Shown: positions 17,136 through 25,854, counted from the first letter of the stretch. The stretch is 64,000 nucleotides of DNA from Geodermatophilus marinus (GCF_003428645.1 NZ_QVQH01000011.1:1-64000); one strand, 5' to 3'. Notes: generated from the letters alone by a model not told the origin. Program-made: numbers and translations.

Positions 17136-18199
17136 CGCGCGGCCGGCGCCGGGCCGGTCGTGGTGCCGACGCGCAGCTCGACGGGCAGGACCAGGTCGTC
17201 GGGGCGGCGGCCCTCGATCAGCGCGGCCGCCGCCCGCCCGGCGGCGCGGCCCTTCTCCTGCGTCGGCTGCACCGCCGTGGTGAGCACGGCGGGCGCCAGC
17301 CAGGGCAGGTCGACGCCGTCGAAGCCCACCACGCTGAGGTCGCCGGGCACGGCCAGGCCGAGCGCCGCGGCGGCACGCAGCACGCCCGCGGCCAGCAGGT
17401 CGCTCTGCGCGACCACCGCGGTGGGCCGGGTGGCCGCGGGCCGGTCGAGCAGCGCGCGGGCGGCGCGCTCGCCCTCCTCGACGGCGTTGGCCGCGGCCTC
17501 GACGGCCGGCACCGAGCCGAGCACCTGCTCGACGCCGAGCAGCCGCTCGCGCACGTCGCGGTAGTGGACCAGCGACCGGCGGGCGGCGTCGACCGGGCCG
17601 CGGGTGCCGTCCAGGCGCAGCGGCATCGCCACCACCGCCACCCGCCGGTGCCCCAGGTCCCGCAGGTGCTCGGCCAGCGCGGCGCTGCCGGCGCGGTCCT
17701 CGATGCCGACCAGCACCAGGTCGTCGGCCACCGGTCCCTCGACGGCGACGACGGGCACGCCGCGCCGCCGGAGGTGCTCCAGGGCCGGGTCGTCCTCGAG
17801 GCCGCAGGTGGCGTAGACGGCCGCGTCGAGCGGCACCCTCGACAGCTGCGCGACCGACGGGCCGCTGCGTTCCCGGTCCCCGGGCAGCAGGAGCAGGCCC
17901 ACGCCGAGCGGGCCGAGCACCTCGGTGATGCCGTCGAGCAGGAGCACGGCCACCGGGTCGCGGAAGGCGTACATGAGCCGCTCGCCGACGACCGCGCCGA
18001 CGATGCCGCTGCGCCGCGAGCGCAGCGACCGGGCCACCGGGTCGGGGCCGCCGTAGCCGAGCTCGGCGGCGGCGCCGAGCACCCGCTCCCGGGTGCCCGG
18101 GGCCACCCGCTCGGAGCCGGAGTAGACCAGCGACGCCGTGGACAGGGCCACGCCGGCGCGGGCCGCCACCGCGGCCAGGGTCGGGCGCGGTCGGCTCAC
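17132..18199 (-). CDS. LacI-family transcriptional regulator
   Basis: 355-residue repressor with an N-terminal LacI helix-turn-helix (TLAAVAARAGVALSTASLVYSG, hinge near 50-60) and a periplasmic-binding-like effector domain ending in VVGFDGVDLPWLAPAVLTT. The GTG at 18199 is preceded by GAGGAGG. It is divergent from an MFS gene, and a 14-bp palindrome with a central CG lies between them, so local control of that transporter and probably self-control are expected. The effector is unknown, plausibly a sugar or polyol. Confidence 0.88.
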   Translation of the reverse strand: MSRPRPTLAAVAARAGVALSTASLVYSGSERVAPGTRERVLGAAAELGYGGPDPVARSLRSRRSGIVGAVVGERLMYAFRDPVAVLLLDGITEVLGPLGVGLLLLPGDRERSGPSVAQLSRVPLDAAVYATCGLEDDPALEHLRRRGVPVVAVEGPVADDLVLVGIEDRAGSAALAEHLRDLGHRRVAVVAMPLRLDGTRGPVDAARRSLVHYRDVRERLLGVEQVLGSVPAVEAAANAVEEGERAARALLDRPAATRPTAVVAQSDLLAAGVLRAAAALGLAVPGDLSVVGFDGVDLPWLAPAVLTTAVQPTQEKGRAAGRAAAALIEGRRPDDLVLPVELRVGTTTGPAPAAR

Positions 18200-18232
18200 G
18201 GGCCTCCTCGGCGGGCGGGGTCGGATCTCGGC

Positions 18233-18263
18233 TTGACCGTACGGGAACACGGGGGGCTATCCT
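18233..18263 (+). promoter_or_regulatory. Promoter of the MFS/VOC operon
   Basis: TTGACC (18233-18238) and TATCCT (18258-18263) form a -35/-10 pair with a 19-bp spacer. The predicted start near 18270 is just upstream of the palindromic operator, a repressing arrangement. Confidence 0.55.
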
Positions 18264-18275
18264 CGTCCTCGGCCG

Positions 18276-18289
18276 TCGAATCGATTCGA
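18276..18289. promoter_or_regulatory. LacI-type operator TCGAATCGATTCGA
   Basis: A perfect 14-bp palindrome with the central CG step typical of LacI-family operators. It lies 76 bp from the regulator start and 33 bp from the MFS start, overlapping the first transcribed bases of the MFS transcript. AT-content is far above its surroundings. Confidence 0.7.
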
Positions 18290-18321
18290 TAGGTTGACCC
18301 GCTCCCTTCCCGGAGGTATCC

Positions 18322-19560
18322 GTGCGCCCGCTGCCGGCCGCCGTGCCCGACACCGCGCGCATCGAACGGGCGCGCGTCGCGGTGACGGTCGTCTTCGTCC
18401 TCAACGGGCTCGCCTTCGCCTCCTGGATCGCCCGGGTGCCGGCCGCCCGCGACCGGCTGGACCTCACCCCCGCCGGTCTCGGGCTGCTGCTGCTGTGCAT
18501 GGCGATCGGCTCGGTGCTCGCCCTGCCCGCCGCCGGGCCCCTGGTGCACCGGCTGGCCCCGGCGCGCAGCGTGCTCTCCGCCGGGGCGCTGGCCGTCGCC
18601 GGCCTGCTCGTGCTGAGCGCCGGCCTGACCTGGCCCTCGGCCGCGCTCGCCGGCCTCGGGCTGTTCCTCACCGGCGCGGGCGTCGGCGTCTGGGACGTGT
18701 CGATGAACGTCGAGGGTGCGGACGTCGAGCAGCGGCTGGGCCGCTCGGTCATGCCGCGGCTGCACGCCGGCTTCAGCCTGGGCACGGTCGCCGGCGCCCT
18801 GGCCGGCGCGGGGGCCGCGGCCCTGCGGGTGCCCCTGGCCGCGCAGCTGGTGCTCACCGGCGTGCTCGTGCTGGCCGCGCTGGCCGTCGCGGTCCGCTGG
18901 TTCCTGCCGGTGCCCGCCGCCGCGGGGGACGCGGGGCCGCGACCGTCCGGGGTGGGGGAGGCGTGGCGGGACCCGCGCACCCTGCTCGTCGGCCTGCTCG
19001 TGCTGGCCTTCGCGTTCACCGAGGGCACGGCCAACGACTGGCTGGCGGTGGCGCTGGTCGACGGCTACGGGGTCAGCGGGGCCGTGGCCGCCGCCGGGTT
19101 CGCCGTGTTCGTCGCCGCCATGACGGTGGTGCGCCTGGTCGGCGGCGCGCTGCTCGACCGCTTCGGCCGGGTGCCGGTGCTGCGCGTGGGCGCGGCGACC
19201 GCGCTGGCCGGCGTGCTGCTGTTCGTGCTGGCCCCGGCGGCACCGTGGGCGGCCGCGGGCGCAGTGCTCTGGGGGGCCGGGGCGGCGCTCGGCTTCCCGG
19301 TCGGCATGAGCGCGGCCGCCGACGACCCCCGGCGCGCGGCGGCCCGGGTCTCGGTGGTCAGCGCCGTCGGGTACACCGCCTTCCTCGCGGGCCCGCCGCT
19401 GATCGGCTTCCTCGCGGAGGGGGCCGGCGTCCTGCGCGCGCTGCTCGTCGTGCCGGCCGTGCTCGCCCTGGGGGCGCTGGCCGCCGGGGCCACCCGCCCG
19501 CTGCCCGTGGTCGCGACCGCCGACCCCGACCGGAGGGACGACCCGTGCCGCTCCGCCTGA
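18322..19560 (+). CDS. MFS transporter (YbjJ-like 12-helix)
   Basis: 412-residue major facilitator with about twelve membrane helices. The start LNGLAFASWIARVPAARDRL and GLLLLCMAIGSVLALP are like the YbjJ/fucose-permease-related branch. The substrate is unknown. GTG at 18322 follows cggagg (18310-18315). The divergent LacI-type regulator suggests import of a small sugar-like compound or export induced by it. The last 16 bp overlap the next gene. Confidence 0.8.
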   Translation: MRPLPAAVPDTARIERARVAVTVVFVLNGLAFASWIARVPAARDRLDLTPAGLGLLLLCMAIGSVLALPAAGPLVHRLAPARSVLSAGALAVAGLLVLSAGLTWPSAALAGLGLFLTGAGVGVWDVSMNVEGADVEQRLGRSVMPRLHAGFSLGTVAGALAGAGAAALRVPLAAQLVLTGVLVLAALAVAVRWFLPVPAAAGDAGPRPSGVGEAWRDPRTLLVGLLVLAFAFTEGTANDWLAVALVDGYGVSGAVAAAGFAVFVAAMTVVRLVGGALLDRFGRVPVLRVGAATALAGVLLFVLAPAAPWAAAGAVLWGAGAALGFPVGMSAAADDPRRAAARVSVVSAVGYTAFLAGPPLIGFLAEGAGVLRALLVVPAVLALGALAAGATRPLPVVATADPDRRDDPCRSA

Positions 19561-19916
19561 CCGCCACCGTGCTCGACACCCCGGACCCGCAGGGCCTGGC
19601 GCGCTTCTACGCCCGGCTGCTCGGCTTCCGCGTCGACGAGGACAGCCCCGAGTGGGTCACCCTGCGCGCGCCGGACGGCGGCGCGGGGCTGTCCTTCCAG
19701 CGGGAGGAGCGGCACGTCCGCCCCGTGTGGCCGGCGGGGGACGGCGACCCGCGGATGCAGGCGCACCTGGACATCGCCGTCGACGACCTCGACGGGGCCC
19801 TGGCCCTGGCCGTCGCGGCCGGCGCGACCGTGGCGGGGCACCAGCCGCAGGAGCACGTGCGGGTCTGCCTCGACCCGGCCGGTCACCCGTTCTGCCTCTA
19901 CCTGCCGGAGGGCTGA
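19545..19916 (+). CDS. VOC/glyoxalase-like protein
   Basis: 123-residue vicinal-oxygen-chelate fold protein: TATVLDTPDPQGLARFYARLLGF at the start, then HLDIAVDDLDGALALAVAAGA and a C-terminal CLDPAGHPFCLYLPEG. Metal-ligand-type His/Glu positions are only partly preserved, so the activity is open. GTG at 19545 overlaps the MFS gene and has GGAGGG (19532-19537) ahead of it, so the two are coupled. Its TGA directly abuts the stop of the convergent GYD gene. Confidence 0.8.
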   Translation: MPLRLTATVLDTPDPQGLARFYARLLGFRVDEDSPEWVTLRAPDGGAGLSFQREERHVRPVWPAGDGDPRMQAHLDIAVDDLDGALALAVAAGATVAGHQPQEHVRVCLDPAGHPFCLYLPEG

Positions 19917-20234
19917 TCAGCCCGCGCCGGGGTAGTGCGGGTGCAGCTGCGCCGCGCGGTCGACGTCCTCCGGGCTGAGCAGGACGACGGTGCGGACCGA
20001 CGCCACCCCGCCGCCGCTGATGGTGAGCGACAGCGCGGCCGCGGCGGCCGCGTCGGGCAGCTCCACCAGGGCGTACACGTCGGCCTCGCCGAGGGCGAAG
20101 TCGAAGGTCTCCAGCCGGCCGTGCAGGTCGAGGACGGCGTGCTCGAACACGCTCCGGCGGGCCGACCCGCCCCCGGCCATCACCGCCCGGGCGCCCTGCG
20201 GTGAGTAGGCGGCGATGACCAGGAAGCGGGGCAC
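19917..20234 (-). CDS. GYD-domain protein
   Basis: 105-residue dimeric alpha/beta-barrel type protein of the GYD family: a first strand RFLVIAAYSPQGARAV, then GRLETFDFALGEADVYALVELPD and a final strand VRTVVLLSPEDVD. The family is common in bacteria and has no settled function. The GTG at 20234 is used (GAGAGGAGGG just upstream on the minus strand). It ends back to back with the VOC gene with no intergenic base. Confidence 0.75.
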   Translation of the reverse strand: MPRFLVIAAYSPQGARAVMAGGGSARRSVFEHAVLDLHGRLETFDFALGEADVYALVELPDAAAAAALSLTISGGGVASVRTVVLLSPEDVDRAAQLHPHYPGAG

Positions 20235-20319
20235 GGGCCCTCCTCTCGGCGGCGTGCGCCGATGCTCGCGGCCGGTCGTGCCGGGCCGCAACCCGGTCGA
20301 CGCACCGGGCGGGCGTCCC

Positions 20320-20325
20320 TACGCT
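20320..20325 (+). promoter_or_regulatory. -10 box of the GNAT gene (leaderless)
   Basis: TACGCT ends six bases before the GTG at 20332; no Shine-Dalgarno between. Confidence 0.5.
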
Positions 20326-20331
20326 GCGCCC

Positions 20332-21321
20332 GTGCTGGACCTGCCCGGGGACCTCGCCGCCCGCCCCCTCGCCCCCGCCGACGTCGAGGCCGTGGCCGCC
20401 CTGCTGGCCGACGCCGAGCCGGTCGACGACACCGGGGAGAACCTCGACGCGGCCGACCTGACCGAGTGGTGGGCCGACGACCTGGTCGACCTGGCCGCCG
20501 ACGGCCGGGCGGTGTGCACCGCCGAGGGGGCCCTCGTCGCGTGGGCGGTCGCGGTCGGGTCCCGCGGCGTCCGGGACGCCTACCGGGTGGGGCTCGAGGG
20601 CCGCGTCCACCCGGCCTGGCGTGGCCGCGGGATCGGCCGGGAGCTGCTCGCCTGGCTGCTCGAGCGCGGCGGCGAGCAGCACCGGCAGGTGCACCCCGAG
20701 GTGCCGGCCCGGCTGGTCGTCGGCGTCCACCCGGGCATGCCCGGGCTGGAGCCGCTGGTGCGCCGGGCCGGGCTGGCACCGGAGCGCTGGTACTCCGACA
20801 TGGCCCGGCCGCTGACCGACCTGCCCCCGGTGCCCCCCGTCCCGGGCATCGAGCTGGTGCCCTACGCCGCGGACCGGGACGACGAGGTCCGCCGGGTGCA
20901 CAACCAGGCCTTCACCGACCACCACGGCTCCTCGGAGCGCGACGAGGCGACCTGGCGGGCGTGGTTCACCGGGCAGCGCGCCTTCCGGCCGGACCTGTCG
21001 GTGCTCACCCTCGCCGACGGCGCCGTCGTGGGCTACGTGCTCGCCTACGTCTTCGAGGCCGACACCCGGGCGACCGGCGTGCAGCAGACCCACTTCGGCC
21101 AGATCGGGGTGCTGCGGTCGGCCCGCGGGCGGGGCATCGCCTCGGCCGCCGTGTCCGCCGCCCTGCACGCCGGCGCCGCGGCCGGGTGCGCGACCGCGGG
21201 CCTGCAGGTCGACACCGAGAACCCGACCGGCGCCCTGGGGCTCTACCGGCGGCTCGGGTTCACCCCGGTGCGTACCCGCACCGACTGGGCCCGCGTCCTG
21301 CCGCCGGTGGCCACGTCCTAG
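20332..21321 (+). CDS. Tandem GNAT N-acetyltransferase (mycothiol synthase-like fold)
   Basis: 329-residue protein with two GNAT domains. The N-terminal one has VHPAWRGRGIGRELLAWLLE and the C-terminal one GVLRSARGRGIASAAVSAAL, both with the acetyl-CoA pyrophosphate loop R/Q-x-x-G-x-G/A. Mycothiol synthase MshD has this two-domain layout, but the overall sequence here is not clearly MshD and tandem GNATs are many in actinobacteria. A leaderless promoter precedes it. Confidence 0.7.
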   Translation: MLDLPGDLAARPLAPADVEAVAALLADAEPVDDTGENLDAADLTEWWADDLVDLAADGRAVCTAEGALVAWAVAVGSRGVRDAYRVGLEGRVHPAWRGRGIGRELLAWLLERGGEQHRQVHPEVPARLVVGVHPGMPGLEPLVRRAGLAPERWYSDMARPLTDLPPVPPVPGIELVPYAADRDDEVRRVHNQAFTDHHGSSERDEATWRAWFTGQRAFRPDLSVLTLADGAVVGYVLAYVFEADTRATGVQQTHFGQIGVLRSARGRGIASAAVSAALHAGAAAGCATAGLQVDTENPTGALGLYRRLGFTPVRTRTDWARVLPPVATS

Positions 21322-21324
21322 GGT
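21319..21324 (+). promoter_or_regulatory. -10 box of the SCO6745-family gene (leaderless)
   Basis: TAGGGT overlaps the stop codon of the preceding GNAT gene and ends seven bases before the ATG at 21332. Confidence 0.5.
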
Positions 21325-21331
21325 GCCGCGC

Positions 21332-22210
21332 ATGGTCAGCGTCGATCAGCCCGCCCTGGACCCCCGTGCCGTCGCCCGCGCCCACCGCGCCGTCGACCCC
21401 CTGCACAACCACGTCTACTTCTCGCCCGAGCAGGACGAGTACCTCACCGCGGTCGGGCTGCGCCCCGGTCGCATGTGCTACTTCGCCGGCCGGGCGGCCG
21501 CGATGGGTGCGGTCGGTCCCGGCGTGGTCACGGCCACCTTCTCCAACTTCGCCCCCCGGCTGGTCGCCCGGCACGTCCCCCGGGCCTGGGCCCTCGCCGG
21601 CCCCGAGCAGGTCGTCGCCGCCCGGCTCGAGGGGGCCCGCGCCTCGCTGACCCGGCTGCTCGGCGGGGCCGAGGCCGCCGCGGCCCCGGAGGTCGCCGAG
21701 CTCGGCGACCTGGTGGCCGAGGCGTGCACCGCGCTCGCCGTCGAGGGCCGGCCGCTCTACGCCGGGCACGCCGACCTGCCCTGGCCGGAGGACCCGGTCG
21801 GCCGGCTCTGGCACGGCGCCACGCTGCTGCGCGAGCACCGCGGCGACGGGCACGTGGCGGTGCTGGTCCGGCACGGGCTGTCGGGCCTGGAGTCGCTCAT
21901 CACCCACAGCGCCACCGGCCGCGGCTTCACCCCGGCCGCCGCCCGCGCCACCCGCGGCTGGTCGGAGGAGGAGTGGGACGCCGCGGTCGCCGGGCTGGTC
22001 GCCCGCGGCCTGATGGCCGGCGAGGGGGAGCTCACCCCGGCCGGGCAGCAGCTGCGGGAGGCGATCGAGGCCGAGACCGACGCGCTGTCGGCCGCGCCGT
22101 GGCAGCACCTCGGCCCCGAGCGCACGGCCCGGGTGGTGGAGCTGGGCAAGGGGCTGTCGGCCCGGCTGGTGGCCGCGGGCGCCTACCCGGCGGAGACCTT
22201 CGGCCGGTGA
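21332..22210 (+). CDS. SCO6745-family protein (HTH-containing, unknown function)
   Basis: 292-residue actinobacterial protein beginning with ARAHRAVDPLHNHVYFSPEQDE and FAGRAAAMGAVGPGVVTATFSNF, which I recognise as the SCO6745 family. The C-terminal part (about 190-260) reads like a winged helix: GWSEEEWDAAVAGLVARGLMAGEGELTPAGQ. The biochemical role is unknown. Its stop overlaps the start of the next gene by GTGA, so the pair is co-translated. Confidence 0.75.
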   Translation: MVSVDQPALDPRAVARAHRAVDPLHNHVYFSPEQDEYLTAVGLRPGRMCYFAGRAAAMGAVGPGVVTATFSNFAPRLVARHVPRAWALAGPEQVVAARLEGARASLTRLLGGAEAAAAPEVAELGDLVAEACTALAVEGRPLYAGHADLPWPEDPVGRLWHGATLLREHRGDGHVAVLVRHGLSGLESLITHSATGRGFTPAAARATRGWSEEEWDAAVAGLVARGLMAGEGELTPAGQQLREAIEAETDALSAAPWQHLGPERTARVVELGKGLSARLVAAGAYPAETFGR

Positions 22211-22743
22211 GCGCGCCGCGCCTGCCGGAGGCGGCCGCCGAGGGCCCGACCGCGGAGCTGCTCGCCGCCCGCCGCGGGGGCCGGCTGTCCACCCTGGACC
22301 GGCTGCTGCTGCACAGCCCGGCGGTCGCCGAGGGGTGGAACGCGATGCTGGGCGCCCTGCGGTCGGGGACGACGCTGCCCGCGGACCTGCGCGAGCTGGT
22401 CGTCCTGCGGGTGGCGGTGCTCAACCGCGCGGAGTTCGAGTGGGCGGCGCACGAGCCGATCGCCCGCCGCGCCGGCCTGGACGACGCCCGGCTGGCGCTG
22501 CTGCGCCGCCCGGACGCCCTCGCCGGGCCGGGCTGGACGCCCGCGCAGTCCGCCGTCCTCGCCTTCGCCGACGCCTCGACGCGGGAGGTCGAGGTCCCCG
22601 ACGAGGTGTTCGCCGCCGTCCGGGGGCACCTGTCCGATCGCCAGGTGGTCGAGCTGGCCGTGCTCGTCGGCGGCTACGCGATGGTCTCCCGCTTCCTCGT
22701 CGCGCTCCGGGTGCCCCCGCCCGACGGTGAGGTCGCCGGGTAG
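22207..22743 (+). CDS. Carboxymuconolactone decarboxylase/AhpD-like protein
   Basis: 178-residue alpha-helical protein of the CMD superfamily: LRELVVLRVAVLNRAEFEWAAHEPIAR is the core helix pair, with VVELAVLVGGYAMVSRFL near the end. The CxxC of AhpD is absent; an EW-x-x-H arrangement replaces it, as in many actinobacterial members. Function is unknown, and it is translationally coupled to the SCO6745-family gene. Confidence 0.75.
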   Translation: MSAPRLPEAAAEGPTAELLAARRGGRLSTLDRLLLHSPAVAEGWNAMLGALRSGTTLPADLRELVVLRVAVLNRAEFEWAAHEPIARRAGLDDARLALLRRPDALAGPGWTPAQSAVLAFADASTREVEVPDEVFAAVRGHLSDRQVVELAVLVGGYAMVSRFLVALRVPPPDGEVAG

Positions 22744-22789
22744 CGCCGACCTCTCTATGGTCTGCCTCACAGTCCTCAGGGGAGCGGCC

Positions 22790-24403
22790 ATGGCCACCAC
22801 CGAGCACCGACCCGGGTCCGGACGACGCACCGACGTCGACGCGGCGTTCCGCGGTCACGCCACCTACCGCAGCCTGGGGGAGCAGACCCTCAGCCCGGCC
22901 GAGGAGCGGTTCGAGAAGGGCCGCCGCACCGTCGGGCTGTTCCTCGCCCCGGTGGTGGCCGTCGTCTTCGCGCTGCTGCCGCTCGACCTGCCGGACGACC
23001 AGCAGCTGCTGGCGGCGATCCTGCTCGGTGTCATCGTCCTGTGGATCACCGAGCCGGTGCCCATCCCGGTCGGCGGTCTCATCGGGGTGGGGGCGATCGT
23101 CGTCCTCGGCGTCGTCCCGGCCGACGACGCGCTCACCCCGTTCGGCTCGACGACCGTGTTCACCTTCATCGGGGCGTTCATCCTCGCCGCGGCGATGCTC
23201 AAGCACGGCGTCGCCCGCCGCTTCGCCATGTTCATCCTGTCGCTGCGCTGGGTCGGCGGCTCGACCGCGCGGCTGGTGATCGCCTTCGGCCTGATCACCG
23301 CGCTGCTCTCGGCGTTCGTGTCGAACACCGCCACCGTCGCCATGCTGCTGCCGACGGCGATCGGCATCCTCTCGGTGATCGCCAAGCTGCTCCAGGACAA
23401 GGAACTGGTCGCGCCGGACTTCGACCCGCTGCGGCTGCGGGTCGGCGTCGCGATCATGCTCATGCTCGCCTACGGCGCCAGCGTCGGCGGGCTGCTCACC
23501 CCCGTCGGCACCCCGCCCAACCTCATCGGCCGCGGGCTGATCGAGGAGGCCACGGGGGAGCGCATCGGCTTCCTGCAGTGGATGCTCATGGCCGCGCCGA
23601 TCTGCGCGCTGATGTTCGTCGCGCTGGCCCTGGTCCTGCTGCTGCTCAACCGGCCGGAGATCCGGCGGATCGAGGGCGTGCACGAGTACGTGCAGCACGA
23701 GCGGGCCGAGCTCGGCCCGATCTCGCGGGCGGAGAAGAACACGCTGGTCGCCTTCGGCGCCACCGTGGCGCTGTGGATCTTCCCCGGCATCATCGCGCTG
23801 ACCGCCGGCACCGAGTCCGACCTCTACACCACGGTCAGCGACCGCCTCGACGAGGGCATCGTCGCCGTCCTCGGCGCCTCGTTGCTGTTCCTGCTGCCCA
23901 CCGACTGGAAGAGCCGGGAGTTCACCCTCAACTGGTCGGACGCGGCGCGGATCGACTGGGGCACCATCCTGCTGTTCGGCACCGGCATCATCTTCGGCTC
24001 GCTGCTGGCCGACACCGGGCTGGCCGAGACGATCGGCACCAGCTCGGCCGACTGGCTGGGGCTGACCAGCACGCTCGCGATCACCGTCTTCGCGGTGATC
24101 CTCGCGATCATCATCAGCGAGACGACGAGCAACACCGCCTCCGCCGCGGTCGTCGTGCCGATCGTCATCCCGGTGGCCGTGGCGGCGGGCATCAACCCGT
24201 TCGTGCCGGCGCTGGCGGCCACGTTCGCCGCGTCGTTCGGGTTCATGCTGCCGGTGTCGACCCCGCAGAACGCGATCGTCTACGGCTCCGGCGTCGTGCC
24301 GATCACCAAGATGATCCGGTCGGGGATCAGCTTCGACGTGCTCGGCGCGCTGCTGATCGTCGTCCTGCTGCCGGTGATGATCGGCCTGGTCCTCGAGGTC
24401 TGA
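22790..24403 (+). CDS. SLC13/DASS-family sodium-coupled anion transporter
   Basis: 537-residue transporter with about 11-12 membrane helices. Two hairpin signatures of the family are visible: VSNTATVAMLLPTAIG and SETTSNTASAAVVVPIV, with PVGTPPNLIGRG between. Substrates are usually dicarboxylates, citrate or sulfate; the sequence does not say which. A -10 box TATGGT (22756-22761) and an AGGGGAG Shine-Dalgarno precede the ATG at 22790. The stop is followed by about 150 bp before the corA leader. Confidence 0.85.
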   Translation: MATTEHRPGSGRRTDVDAAFRGHATYRSLGEQTLSPAEERFEKGRRTVGLFLAPVVAVVFALLPLDLPDDQQLLAAILLGVIVLWITEPVPIPVGGLIGVGAIVVLGVVPADDALTPFGSTTVFTFIGAFILAAAMLKHGVARRFAMFILSLRWVGGSTARLVIAFGLITALLSAFVSNTATVAMLLPTAIGILSVIAKLLQDKELVAPDFDPLRLRVGVAIMLMLAYGASVGGLLTPVGTPPNLIGRGLIEEATGERIGFLQWMLMAAPICALMFVALALVLLLLNRPEIRRIEGVHEYVQHERAELGPISRAEKNTLVAFGATVALWIFPGIIALTAGTESDLYTTVSDRLDEGIVAVLGASLLFLLPTDWKSREFTLNWSDAARIDWGTILLFGTGIIFGSLLADTGLAETIGTSSADWLGLTSTLAITVFAVILAIIISETTSNTASAAVVVPIVIPVAVAAGINPFVPALAATFAASFGFMLPVSTPQNAIVYGSGVVPITKMIRSGISFDVLGALLIVVLLPVMIGLVLEV

Positions 24404-24554
24404 CGCCGCGGCGGCCGGCCGGCGCCGTGTGATGTTCACCGCCCGGAGGGATGGCGTTCGCCGTCCGGGCGGGCGCGGGGTCGCCCCGCCGTGCCACGAT
24501 GGTCGACGGCCACCGCGGGCCGTCGCGACCGGGTACGGGAGGGGAGTGGAGCGC

Positions 24555-24605
24555 ATGCGCAGCGAACCGCCCAGTACCGGCACCGGGCTCCGCACCGCCC
24601 GCTGA
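24555..24605 (+). CDS. Possible 16-codon leader peptide upstream of corA
   Basis: ATG at 24555 opens MRSEPPSTGTGLRTAR and stops at 24605, with ggaggggag at ribosome-binding distance. It contains a Pro-Pro pair. It ends 109 bp before the CorA start. Short leader ORFs control Mg-transporter genes in enterobacteria (mgtL, corL); whether this one does so is inference. No other gene is seen between 24404 and 24714. Confidence 0.3.
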   Translation: MRSEPPSTGTGLRTAR

Positions 24606-24714
24606 CCGACCCGTCCTCCTCCTCGCACACGCGGGGTGGGACCGGGACGCCGGCCGCGCGCGGTGCCGGGCCCTGACGCGTCCCCCGCCCCCGCGTCCCC
24701 CCGGGAGTCCCGTC

Positions 24715-25854
24715 GTGGCCGACCGCCGCCGTGCGCCCCTCACCGCCCTGTCCAGCCTGACCCGCCGCCCGCGGCCCGCGCTCACCCTGGCCGCGCCCGC
24801 CCCGGCGCCCGCCCCCGCGCCGGACCGGCGGCCGTCCCGCATCGTCGACAACGCCGTGTACTCCTCGGGCCGCCGCGTGGCCACGCCGGACTCCGTGGCC
24901 GAGAGCCACGAGTGGCTGGCCGAGGACGACGAGCGCCTGGTCTGGCTCGGGCTCTACCGCCCGGAGCCGCGGGAGCTCGGGGAGCTGGCCGAGCTGTTCG
25001 ACCTGCCCGAGCTCGCCGTCGAGGACGCCATCACCGCGCACCAGCGGCCCAAGTTCGAGCGCTACGGCGACACGCTGTTCGTCGTCCTCAAGGCCGCCCG
25101 CTACCTCGACGCGACCGAGGAGGTCGAGTTCGGGGAGCTGCACCTGTTCCTGGGTGCCAACTTCGCCATCTCGGTCCGGCACAGCGAGTCGCCGGACCTC
25201 GCCCGGGTGCGCCGGCGGCTGGAGAGCCAGCCGGACCTGCTCGACAAGGGCAGCGAGGCGGTGCTGTACGCGGTCCTGGACGCCGTCGTCGACGGGTACT
25301 CGCCCGTGGTCGCGGGCCTGGCCAACGACATCGACGAGATCGAGACCCAGGTCTTCGGCGGTGACCCGCGGGTGTCGCGGCGCATCTACGAGCTGTCGCA
25401 GGAGGTGCTGGAGTTCCAGCGCGCCGCGCAGCCGCTGACCGGGATCCTCGCCGCCATCTCGGCCGGATTCGACAAGTACGGCGTCGACGAGGAGCTGCGC
25501 AGCTACCTCCGGGACGTCGCCGACCACGTCGCCAGCGTCACCGAGCGGGTGGAGGCCTTCCGGCTGCAGCTGCGCGACATCCTCACCGTCAACGCCACCC
25601 TGGTCGCCCAGCGGCAGAACGAGGAGATCCGGGAGCTGACCGAGGCCTCGATCGCCCAGGGCGAGGAGGTCAAGAAGATCTCGGCCTGGGCGGCCATCCT
25701 GTTCGCCCCGACGCTGGTGGGCACCGTGTACGGGATGAACTTCGAGGACATGCCCGAGCTGGCGTGGCACCTGGGCTACCCGTTCGCGGTGGTGCTCATG
25801 ATCGGGGTCAGCCTCACGCTGTACGCCGTCTTCAAGCGCCGCGACTGGATCTGA
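24715..25854 (+). CDS. corA: CorA-family magnesium/cobalt channel
   Basis: 379-residue pentameric-type channel with a long cytosolic domain, a stalk helix and two C-terminal membrane helices. The selectivity motif YGMNF lies at the end of the first helix, followed by an EDMPEL loop and a second helix ending KRRDWI. An N-terminal Ala/Pro-rich stretch (about 24-45) precedes the conserved VDNAVYSSGRR segment. The GTG at 24715 is taken; longer in-frame starts upstream would cross the probable leader region. Confidence 0.9.
   Translation: MADRRRAPLTALSSLTRRPRPALTLAAPAPAPAPAPDRRPSRIVDNAVYSSGRRVATPDSVAESHEWLAEDDERLVWLGLYRPEPRELGELAELFDLPELAVEDAITAHQRPKFERYGDTLFVVLKAARYLDATEEVEFGELHLFLGANFAISVRHSESPDLARVRRRLESQPDLLDKGSEAVLYAVLDAVVDGYSPVVAGLANDIDEIETQVFGGDPRVSRRIYELSQEVLEFQRAAQPLTGILAAISAGFDKYGVDEELRSYLRDVADHVASVTERVEAFRLQLRDILTVNATLVAQRQNEEIRELTEASIAQGEEVKKISAWAAILFAPTLVGTVYGMNFEDMPELAWHLGYPFAVVLMIGVSLTLYAVFKRRDWI

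Noticed and set aside
24451-24714. Longer start for CorA
   Set aside because: The extra 88 residues have no family similarity and would cover the probable promoter and leader region.
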